Assembly (NCBI GenBank): GCA_017311315.1
Contig: CM029672.1
Span: 8,040,463 to 8,104,462, forward strand
Length of the DNA stretch: 64,000 bases
DNA from: Dendrocalamus latiflorus
Taxonomy: Eukaryota; Streptophyta; Magnoliopsida; Poales; Poaceae
Direction: 5' to 3'
This document shows, one piece after another, positions 21,450 through 32,000 of this stretch; within the stretch, counting starts at the first letter, position 1, and the number at the start of each line of letters is the position of its first letter. The notes beneath the pieces are model-generated. The model was not told where the DNA came from. It saw only the letters and a list, made by a program, of their open reading frames with translations, and did not search any database. The translations under genes were made by a program, and so were the position numbers.

Positions 21450-24112
21450 CTACGGAGCGTTGCTTGATGCCGGCCTATTTGGGCACTGACTGAGGGAGTG
21501 GACAATCGTCTTGCATAGCCTACACTTCGGGCGCCGAACACGATCCCCTCGCTGGCTCTCATCCATGTCGTTGCGGATGCGACGGCTTTGTCGTCTTCCA
21601 CGACCGACATGCTTCAGTGCATCGTTGGGCACCCACTTTATCTCCCCCGGCCATAATTCCCTGTAGTGCATGTCTACCCCGTAGGAATGGAACTCTGCAC
21701 TCCAGGTTGCATACAAGTGCTGCATGTCGTAGTACTTGGAGATGTACTGTGTCGACGCCTGGTTCCATACAGCGCAGGCCGCGTACACATGGGAGCATGG
21801 CTTGTGCAGAAGCTGGGGCTTGTTGTAGGTGCAAGATGCTTCATCACCAATCGTGCATACCTGCTTGCGCTCCCCTCTACTGTGACCCATGACGTACTTC
21901 TGCCTTAGGCGGACCTCAAACTTCCTCCTTAAGCCATCAATGGGCTGAGCAATGTGGCATCGAGCCTTCTCCATCTTCCTGTCCATGAAGGCCTGCATGA
22001 CCTCAGAGTATTGCTTGTTTTCCTCAAGGTGCTTCTGCGCCATCATGGCTCTATTCACAAAGTACCTGACGGTTCGGTTCCAAGTCTCAGCCACGATTGC
22101 CGTGATCGGCAGGGATCTGACGCCCTTCAAGACACCATTGTAAACCTCGGACATATTGGTTGTCATGATCCCATACCTTGCCCCTCCGGTGTCGTGCAAC
22201 AAAGACCACATTTCCAAGTCAGGTGCATTGGCCTGAACCCATTGTGAGAATGCTCCGACTCTTGTGGATCCCCCCTCCACGGCCCCTGCTTCTGTATGCA
22301 CATGCTTCGTAGCCTCCTGATCGAGCTGCCTCCGCAAGGTGTCGAACTTCCGCGTTTGGTTCTGCATGCATAGCTTCTTGAACATCTTCATTAGGTCCTT
22401 GCTACGGAACCTTCTGTGGAAGTTGCAGCAATATGCCTCATGCACCAGCGGTTCTTCACATCAGTCCACTGGAAGGGGAGCTGCGTCCCATTCTGCAACG
22501 TCCGCAACGCAGACAGCAAGCCTGCATTGCGGTCGGAGATAAGGCACACTTCAGGGCGTTCTTGCACTACGGCATGCTTCAAATTGCAAAGGAACCACAG
22601 CCAGCTATCTGTATTCTCGTTCTCCACAATTGCAAATGCCACTGGGAGTAACTGGTCATTTGCATCGGCTGCAACTGCGGTCAGAATAGTACCCTTGTAC
22701 TTGCCAGATAGGAACGTGCCATCTACGGTTAGCACTGGACGGCACCACCTGAACCATTGTATCGCCTGATGGAAGGCCCAGAACACCCTGTCAAGAATGA
22801 AACAGTTCGGGCCCTCCGTAGGATGAGCCCTCTGCTGCCTGTTTATGTACGTGCCTAGGTTTGATTATGAAATTTGATGCAGCATTCTTGGGACCAGGTC
22901 GTACGCCTCCTCGTACGTCCCATACATTTGTTGCAGCACCTTTCGCTTCGCCCGCCAAACCTTCTTGTAGCTCACTTCGTAGCCCGCCGTGTTCGCTACT
23001 TCTGCCATTAGAACCTTCGGGGTAATTGACACATCCGCCTGGACAAGGTGCGTGACCACCTCCGCAAGATACGATGATGTCATGTTGCGGTGCCTATGTA
23101 CTGGGTCCGCAAGCTCGCAACTGTGATCTTGGAGCATCGTTATCCGGAACTCCGTGCCAACGCCCTTGTACCGTTGTGCACGGACTTTGCCACCACATGA
23201 CCCGTCAACACACTTCACGACGTACGTGTCCGGCTTTGACTTGTGGACCCGATACGTCCGGCTTATGTTGACGGCATGTCTAGCAATAGCCTGCTGGACA
23301 GCACTCTTATTACGGAAGCACTGCCCTAAATACAATGCGCCCTCGCTGAACCCCCATTCTCCCTCCTCCGCCTGTGGCAGAACTAGGGCTGCCGCTGCAA
23401 TGTCGTCCTGTCTGGATGACACGTACGCACCTTCCGTGGTCACAACACGACCTACCACGCCTCCAGTTGCACCTTCACCATCCTCGTCCTCTCCAGAGCT
23501 GCCTGTGTCAACCTCCTCCTCCTCCTCGCTGCCCTCTTCTTCCACCTGGTCCCCCAGATACTCATGACAGTCAATACGGGCGGCCCACCACCTGTCGTGC
23601 ACACCTTCGTTGCGCTGGAAATTCTCCGCACGCCTCCTGTCGTCTTCATCACCCACTTCCTCGCCCACATGTTCTCCCGCAGAAGGGTCTTCATGACCGC
23701 CGGCCACTACATCTCCACCAGCGGCAACTGAACCAACCATGGCTGATGATTCTGCCCTCTCCACGAACTCGACATACACCATTGGCCTCCCATATATCGC
23801 AGCATCATGGTTGCACACGACCTCCATGTAGTTCGCCCATGAGGCGTCATTGGTCACCTTCAGAAGTTGCCATATGCTCTGCCTTTCATCATCCACCATT
23901 GTGGCATAGACTGCCTCGATCCGTAACTTATTCCTTGCGGTCTGTCGATCGAACGCCGAATGGACACACCTCCGTAGCTCAGACAAGCTCATGGCGCTCA
24001 GACCGGGTGCCCGGATCACGGTCCGCTCGCAATTTGACAGGTCCGCCCCATACGGCCCATCACGTACGAGACCACTCCCATAAAACACGAACAATTGTTC
24101 AATGCCAGCCAT
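21450..24112 (-). pseudogene. MURA-type MULE transposase with stop and frameshift
   Basis: Three minus-strand frames form one protein. The 415-residue N-terminal part (24112-22865) has the MuDR-like start (MAGIEQLFVFYGSG), an acidic linker and the zinc-finger-like segment before the core. It ends LHQIS at an in-frame TAA (22865-22867); the same frame continues SNLGTYINRQ. The MULE DDE core follows: LTVDGTFLSGKYKGT (first Asp), CLISDRNAGLLSAL (second Asp) and MTTNMSEVYNGVLKG (candidate Glu). Near 22420-22427 a one-base loss shifts the frame from HIAA to NFHRRFRSKDLMK. A SWIM-type finger (CTYNKPQLLHKPCSH) and a CCHC knuckle (CRLCKTIVHSLSQC) lie near the C-terminus, which ends at 21450. All domains are present but this copy cannot make full-length protein. 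Confidence 0.93.
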
Positions 24113-25311
24113 TGCGTACCTAACATAAGTGCATAATCAACCATTTTAGTACACAACATGCCAAATTTAATTTCCCATTACATTAACAGTACCTACCCAT
24201 TTTAGTACCTAGCATTACTAGTATATGTTTTGTATGTGTAAATCTAAAGTTTATTTCAAACTATTTTACTTATAAATCGATTAATGCCAAATTCCAATTA
24301 CATAGTTTTCTTCCATTCTTTTCTATAATGCGGCTTTCACTTCCGAAATTATACATAAATCAAAAAAATTGTAATTTGTAATTTCATGTCCTAAGTTTAT
24401 TTCATTTTACAGTACCTTCGTACCGCTTTCCAGGTAATTTAATTTTACTATACCTTCATACTACGGTCATGCACTAAGCCTACTAATTATACAAATTGTT
24501 TCTAATCTAACTGCTGTTGCTATCACCTACAAATGCTCGAACATAAATATTTACTTCTTCAACACCTATACATGTAAGCACAAATGTTCAACAAAAACTC
24601 ACTACATTACAATACGTAACTTCAACAAAAAATACGACATTATTTACACTACAATAAATCATGCACCATACACATACACACCGTATCAAAGATTGGCTTA
24701 TAACAACGTTAACGATACACGGTTTGGCTAATTACGGCCTAATGACATTCGCATAGAATTACTTGGATGGGGGCAAAAATTACCTCTTCTTGAAGCTCGC
24801 GAGACAATCTACAACTTTTTGTATTTGCAATATCCGTTGATTCGAAACAAAACCAACTCGAAATCCTGAGTTTGCACTCTCTTTTTTCCTCCCTTCACTC
24901 GCTCTGTCTTCACTTCAACTGCACCGCGAACTGCAAATGAGTTGCTTCGCTTGCTATGCGAGCATATGCGCTGCTGTTCAACCTCTTTAAGCCTGCTAAA
25001 TGTATTCACGGAGAGGGGCCATGCAAACCTCCTGTAGACGCGTGTGCAAACCGGCGTGAAAAAAGACACCTCAGGTGCTTTCGGCGGATGGATTTGACAC
25101 CACTTCCCGTGCGGTCGGGCGCAGCATGCAACACGCGGAATCTCGGTCGTGCGCTGGGACGGAAGTCACGCGGTCCGCGGGCCAGACGCGCGCTCGGCGC
25201 CAAAACGCGCGGTCGGGGGCGGCACACGCGCGGTCGGGGCGGGATGACGTGCGCTGGGGCGGGGCGACGCGCGCTGGGGCGGGAGACGCGCGGTCGGGCG
25301 CGGCGCCAGCT
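24113..25311. other. MULE right-hand leader and GC-rich subterminal region
   Basis: No further gene seen. The 24120-24960 part is AT-rich and would contain the transposase promoter and leader. From 25130 to 25310 the DNA is extremely GC-rich and made of CGCGCGGTCGGG- and GCGCTGGGGCGGG-like words in loose tandem, mirroring the left subterminal block. Confidence 0.55.
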
Positions 25312-25460
25312 GGGTCGTGCGGACTGGTTCCGCACGACCGGCCCACGTGTCGGCGTCCCGTGAAGTCACGCTTAGCAGGGGTCCAGATGCGGAATAAATT
25401 CCGATCGGGGGCCAAAAGCGGAATTTTTGGTGACCAGGGGTCCAAATAGGTCCAAAATTC
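25312..25460. repeat. Large MULE right TIR with inner hairpin
   Basis: The end reads TCCAAAATTC at the outer border. The inner border has the hairpin GGTCGTGCGGA-loop-TCCGCACGACC (about 25312-25344), matching the hairpin at the left TIR. The two TIRs align only with many mismatches, so the element is older than the small MULE. Confidence 0.75.
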
Positions 25461-25469
25461 CGTCGCCTC

Positions 25470-28400
25470 CCCTCTCACATCCGCTGACTTGCCTCACGTT
25501 GGTCCCCTTCTCGTTGCCGCCTACTCGCCCCGCATTGCATCCTTGCCGGCCACTACCTTGCCGCATGACCAGTCCCCAAGTGCCTCCTCTCCTTCTCTCT
25601 TTCCTCCTCTCCCCGCTTTCGTCCTGTATTTTGTGCCAGATCTGAGGCCGCCACACCTTCATCTTCCCATCCTAATGCAAACTACGACACCCGACGTTGG
25701 CGGTGACCATTTCCGAGCTGCTGCCATCCTATCCTGATGCCATTGGTGACTTGATCATAGCTGCCGCGTCCCCTCCTTCCCATCCCGACGCCGGTGTTGA
25801 CCGAATCTACTACCGCCTCACCTTCTTCTTCCTCCCCTCCCTCACTCGGGGGCGATTTTTTGACGGCAACCGAAGGTACGGATCTTTTCCCATGAAATAC
25901 TTGTGTTTCTAGATTGTGTTTATTTTACCTCTTCAATTTGTGTGATAGCAATTGTTTTGCTCAAGCTGTAGGGTGTAACATTGGATCTATCCCCATGAAA
26001 TACTTGTGTTTCTGGAATGACCCCCATAAAAAAGAGAAATTAGTTCTGGTATGATCAACCAATAGTACTTCCCAATTTGAATGGCAATTCAAGATAAATA
26101 ACCGGACTAGGTGGTGGAGTGGCATTGGCGTCAAGGCGGACAGCAGAGCCATGGAGGCCGGAGGCCGTTCCACTTGCGCCGAGACCCAAGGCGGAGGGCG
26201 GAGCGGGCGAGGCTAGAGCAAACGAGGGTCGGAGCCACTGGTGGCTGGCGAAGCCGTCACCGGTGGAGGAAGACCAACTACAAGACGACAGAGATTTCTG
26301 CGGGGCGACGTGGTTGGACGCAAATGCGGGCAGGTACCTAGCAGTGTTTAGGATTATGTTAAAGTTGCTTCTTAACTTTTAGTACTAATAGACCCCAACG
26401 CAACCCCACAACTTTACGATGAACATTTGTTAACATCACTGAAGACCGACAACTGCAATTTTTACAGCTTGTACATTTGGTGATGAAAATGTTCCACGTC
26501 ACTACTTCAATGCAATCCTATCAGGTCTCATTGTGACAACAACAATTGGTCATACAAAATTATAAAGATACATAACAAAAATTCATGCGTCACAAAAAAA
26601 ACAATTTGTCACAAAATGCTTAGAGCGCTACCAAGGTCTTGTCATCACAATCTGTGATGAAAATTCCCTTGCATTCAATGACAAAATGTTTCTAAACGTC
26701 ACAAATTCCTAGGACGAACTGCCCCTACTTCGTACAATGACGAATTTCATACGTGTGTCACACAAAGTTGCTTATTAATGACATACCACACTCTTTCACT
26801 AGATATCATCCTGTTATTCTAGGTGCTCGATCGATCGTGTCTTTCAAACCCAAAACCTCACATGACAAATACTCTTGGTTCAGTAACCTACATAACTCTA
26901 CTCACATATTTTTGGTTATCATAATTTAAATATTACACCATCCAAAATTCTGATTTCAGCCCAAAGGATGTGCTAATCCATACCGGGCTGCGGCCATCCT
27001 AGAGGCATATCTCCCATTCTACATGTTGGGCAGCATCCGACTTAGACATCAAACTTCTAACCTGATATGCCAAAAGTGGTGTTTCAGCCTTCTAAAGAGC
27101 TTTAGCAAATAGCTCTATTATTTAGTCTATACTAATTAATCTATTTTAATTAACCCATACAAATCATTCGTTCACCTCTTTAATCACATACACTAATTAT
27201 TCCATACTAACCATCCACTCTCATCAATGATCACACTAATTAGACATCCGCTAATTAGCCTCCACCTAATCACATGCACTTAACCATTTACCTAATCAAC
27301 CACATATGCTAATTAATTACTTCACACTAATCACTCATGGCCCGAATGCATTCGGCCAGAGCACACACGCATGAATACTATTACTACTACCTGCTAGTTG
27401 CTACTACTAATACTAGCACTACTACTACTCCAATACCAGGGCTACTAATTCCTACTACTACTACTCAAGCCCACTTCTGGACTTCTCTCTCTCCCTCCCT
27501 CCTCTCTTTGGTGCTCCTTCAGGTGGCAACCCGTGCTCATGGCTGCGCTCGGGCACGCCGGCCTCGAGCTCGCCGCCAGCCACCGGCCACTCCTCCCTAT
27601 GCTACGCCTTTACTTTCTCTCCTCCTCTTTGCTGCCCCCTCCCGTGGGTGCGCGCAGCTAGGCGCTCGCCCTGGCTCCCGGTCATGTTGATGGCCTCCAA
27701 CGTAGCACTGGAGAGCTCCGTGGCCGACTCCCCCAAGCTCACCTCTTGGCTTTTCCTCTGGGTTTCCCCTGGTTCCCAGCCTCCAGCTACCGTTGGTTGG
27801 CTCAGCTCCGGTTGCCCTACCTTGGCGCCACCTCCTCCCACTATTTGCATGGCTCCTCAATCGTCGATGCCGACCCACGGCCCAGTCTCACCGAGGTATA
27901 CTCCTACTCCCCTCTCTACCTTCCCTCCCTCTAGCTCTGTGATGTGCTTGGGTTGTGCCATGGAGTTGTAAGCAAAAATGGAAGGTGAGGGGACTTATTG
28001 GTTTGCCCGGCTAGAAAATGGAAGGACGAAGGTCATGGTGGCTATCGCCTTCGCTCCTTTGTCTTTCCCTACTCCTTGAGCTCTTCTCTCCTGGCTCTCT
28101 CTTCTCACAGCTTGGGTTAACTTTCTTGGGGTTGGGATGGTGGCTTGGTTTGTTCTGGCTTTGGATTTGCCTTGACTGTGAGAGGCGAGGGAAGTGGAGT
28201 GCTTATTTGCCTTTGCTGGCTCGGTCGGAAGAAAGAAGAGAAATCGGATTAGCTCTCTCCGTGGCTTACTTAAGGAGGAAGGGAGGAGAAATGGTTTTTG
28301 TTCTCTCACTCCTTGTGGTGTCGTGGCCGACTGTGTACTGGTTTGGTCTTATCTCCTCCCCCTATCATTCCCCTATGGTATGGTAAATTTCAGATTTTGG

Positions 28401-29044
28401 TCTGGTCTTATCTCCTCCCCCTATCATTCCCCTATGGCATGGTAAATTTGAGATTTTATCTCAATGTCGAAATGGTCGGTGGGGTAAATAGCATTGTGCC
28501 CTGAGCTAGTTTTATTCATAGCTTTCTAGTATTACAAACTTATACCATTACATTCAACTAACCAAACAAGCAAACTGTATCATCTCATCTAGGATCATTT
28601 TATCCAAGTTGAATAGAACCATACCATCTACTCTCATCCCATAAAACAAACACGCCCTAAATCATAGGGTGGATTTTTTGGCTACGACCTAAGATTTTTG
28701 GCCTTAGCGCGAATGATTGTGTGAACGAACCGAATAACCATAAATTGATATACTGCTTTGAAAATATTATTCTAATAAGCTAATTCAAAACGACAATAGA
28801 GAAATTGTCCCATATTTATTTGAGAAAAAGCATAAATCATAAACCCAAAAATCTGAGCCATAGAAGAAGAAAAAACATGCAGTGTAGCTGTATCCTACAA
28901 CACTGCACTTTTCCGTTTCTTCTCTCTAGTCTCTCCGTTCTTCTCGTCTCTCGCCCTTTCCCTTTCCCAAACCCACACCTCCCCGTATCACCCGAACCCG
29001 TGGAACCCCACGCGCGCGCCTCTCCGCTCTCCGCCACGATCCGA
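25470..29044. other. Intergenic region with repeat remnants
   Basis: No gene is supported. A near-duplicate of about 35 bp (CCCATGAAATACTTGTGTTT) occurs at about 25890 and 25993. At 26430-26800 words such as GTCACAAAAT, GTGATGAAAA and CATACGTGTGTCACA recur, like the subterminal repeats of grass CACTA elements; no ends are found. The stretch 27130-27340 is built from CTAATTA/CACTAAT words. Open frames at 27337-28000 are Pro/Ser/Ala-rich without a domain. A stretch at 28500-28660 ends AAACACGCCCTAA and may be an old Tourist fragment. Positions 28900-29044 are the leader of the potassium transporter. Confidence 0.45.
28342..28454. repeat. Tandem duplication, period about 60 bp
   Basis: The block GGTCTTATCTCCTCCCCCTA to GGTAAATTT.AGATTTT is present twice in a row with one or two differences. 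No open frame of interest spans it. Confidence 0.8.
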
Positions 29045-32000
29045 ATGGCGACAGGGAGCGGCGGCGGCGGGAGGCTTCCGAAGACAGAGTCGGCGGAGAT
29101 GCGGTGGGTGGTACCCGGCGGCGCCTACGAGGAGGACGGGATCGAGAGCTCCGACGACGGCGGCGCCGACACCCCGGCGGCCGCCTCGGGCTCCCGCGGA
29201 GGCGGCTGCTCGGACGTCGACGAGGACGAAGATGACGCGCTGCTGCGCCAGCGCCTCGTGCGTACGGGCCCGCGCGCCGACTCCTTCGATGTCGAGGCGC
29301 TCGATGTCCCCGGTCTGTACCGCCACCAGGTCAGCCCCCCCCCCCCCCCCCCCCCCCCCCCGGCGCGTAGGTGTTCGCTGTTTTGCCTAGCCGAGGCTGC
29401 GCGTGGCGCGTCCTGCGCGCGAACTATTTGTGGTATTGCCTGCGAGTCACCGATCGATCAATGTCTCGTGTTAGGGTGTTTCTGCTTTCGCCATATTGCC
29501 TGTACGAGCTTGTGGCGTGGGGCTGATGGGGTCTTATTGGGTTTGGGGTGCTAAGATCATGAGTGTGCGAGGGTGCTCATTAGGTGTTTGTGCATTTGTT
29601 TCGGTGAGCTTGCTTGGTGTGGGTTGCCGAGGTTCGTTAGGCTGGTTTGGGCAGTGCATGTATTAACTTCTTGGATGGGTTTGTGCAAGCCTGTGGGTTC
29701 ACTTGGGTTGTCTCCCTCTCTCTCCCACGCTTTTCACAAGTTGCCTGATTTGTCTCTCCAAGACGGCGACTAGCCGATCCAAGTCAACCATTCGACAGCA
29801 AGTTGCTCGACTTGCTCAGCTAGTTGAGTCGGTTGCTCCAGTCGAGCGCCGCTGGCTCACTTGACTACTAGTCGGTGACTTAATAACACTGCTTAAGGCT
29901 ATAAATTCTCACATTAATCCATAACAAAGAAGAAAAATTCTCATTGAGAAAAAAGATACCGCTTATTCTGGTGTTGTGAATGACCTCAAACCACCATAGG
30001 TGGACCCATCCACTTATTCCTTTACTGGCCAGGCTTTTATCCCTATCTATATTTCAATTTTGAAAAAATTGAAGGGTGCTCTTTTTGACCGAGAAAAAAA
30101 GTTTAGTTGGCCAGATTATAATGGTGTAGATTAATAGTTGTTGTTGTATAACAAATACAACTAAAATTTCAATCATAGGTAGTAGAGTCGTATAACAAAT
30201 ACAACTATATATTCAAATATAAACATATATATTCTATTATCTTTACACATATACAACTAAAATTTCAATCATAGGTATTACAATTGTATAACAAATTCAA
30301 CTACACTTAAAAAATATAATCATATGTATTTTATAGTATCTAGTTGCGCTGTGCATGGGCAATTTGACTAGTTGTGAACAATATAAGGCTTGTTCAATTC
30401 TTGCTCTTAGTTTTTTGAATGTCTAACTGGATGCATTATTGGTATTTTGGAGACATATTTCATTACATGAGTGATTTATTTTTGATCTGGTAGTTCTGTG
30501 GTAGATGTTCATTTCTTGAGTGATTGCCCATATCTAGTGGAGTAACCAAATCGCCTATAAATTTTGTCTGAGTTCATAGGAAGTGGTATTGGTAATTGAT
30601 TATGAGGACACTATTAGTTTAACTATTCACAGATTAGCAGAGAACAATAAGTTTACTTGATATTATGGATAGAACTGGAGGGCCTTTCTCATCCTTGTAA
30701 TCTACACTGGAATAAGTGGAGCTAGAATGACCATGATGACAGCAAGAGACTTTTTGGCTGGTGTGGTGATGTGATCATCTACCTGCCTCATCTTGAGGCA
30801 TGCTTGGTTATGTCCTTAGTCCTTTGCTTTAGTTGAGTTCCTTGCGAAAGCTGAAGCATTATTTTGATGGTTTGCTCAGACTTTCACTTATCCTAAGTGC
30901 TAAAAAATTAGTCCCACATCAAGATTCCCCTAAAAAAATGCCTCATTTGAGGAGCCAGTTTTTTTAGCCTTTTGCATCTCATGAAACATACCTTGTGAGG
31001 CATTGGAGCACGATTGGTCAGATTGCTCTATTGTAACTCAATGTAGGCTCTGTACTAAAAGCTAGAACCACAAGGATGCCAGTGGGGAGGAGGGTGATAT
31101 GGATGTTTTGGTTTTGTTTCATGCTCCAGATTGGTTTTATAGGCTCAAATTGGGTTTGGGGTCTAATTAGTGGTGGAAATAGTGGCCGATGGTGCATTGA
31201 GGGGTGGTAGCCTAAGTGGAACTACTGGTGATGAGTGAGTGAGGGCAAAATTATTTTTCCTTCTTTTGTTCCTTCTATTATGGTGCTTGGAAGCAAGATG
31301 GGAGATTTACCTTTTCTGAGGCACCTAATCTATGTGCCTCATGCAAGGTGACAAACTCATAAGGCATGATCTGATTACTTAAGAACAGAGAGGTGATGAA
31401 ATGCATGCTGAGTAATCCAACCAAATGGAACCTTTTTTTTTTTGCATAGTGGTACTTTCATAGGTTTGGTCCTTGAAGTTCTTCATCCTGGCCGTGTTTC
31501 ACTTGTAGTGTGATTCTTTGGATGCTAGGAATTTTCAATGAAGTGTCCTGCAGCTTAAACTTGCAAGTCATAATTCATTAAAGTCAGGCCAGAGGGTTAA
31601 GGAGTGCATGTATAGACCATCCTCTTGGTTGTATAAGTTTTGTCGATTACTCCCTCCAGTAAAAAATAAGTAATGTCCTAGAATGCGCATAGTCAAACTA
31701 TTTTACCTTTCAACAACAATATCTTTATAAATATTTAGATTGGGCATATGAAAATGGTATAATCAGTTTGTCTCGAAAAATTCTTTCATACAATTAGAAT
31801 TTTATTAGTTTGTCTCGAAAAATTCTTTCATAAAGTTAGAATTTTATTGAATAAACAAACGGGACGGCTTCTTAGCTGTCTTTTCGAAGCAACTTATCAG
31901 GACAGCTTCTTCTAAGTGGCTTATTAGCATTCGGTTAGTTCCCACAAGCGCTCGCGCTAGAGCCAAAATTATCAACTACAGCCGAAAAGAACGTACCTTG

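Larger units (their letters stand above)
14984..25460. mobile_element. Large MULE (10.5 kb) with transposase, GRF-like and PMD cargo
   Basis: The ends are inverted repeats of about 150 bp that start GAATTTTGGAC and share the words TTGGACCCCTG and TTTTTGGCCCCC, but they are clearly diverged. A perfect 9-bp target duplication CGTCGCCTC lies at 14975-14983 and 25461-25469. Contents in order: left GC-rich subterminal region, 210-bp tandem repeats, GRF-like ORF (-), 31-bp array 1, GRF-like ORF (+), 31-bp array 2, GRF-like ORF (+), PMD remnant (-), MURA-type transposase (-), AT-rich leader region, right GC-rich subterminal region. This is an originally autonomous Mutator-like element. Both the transposase and several cargo ORFs carry disabling changes, so this copy is probably dead or dependent on another source. 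Confidence 0.93.

Noticed and set aside
26430..26800. CACTA transposon
   Set aside because: Subterminal-like words (GTCACAAAAT) are present but there is no CACTA terminus, 3-bp duplication or transposase.
30330..30370. Helitron 3' end in KUP intron 1 (CATGGGCAATTTGACTAG, then T)
   Set aside because: The hairpin is weak and imperfect and no partner end is seen, so I keep it only as a repeat.
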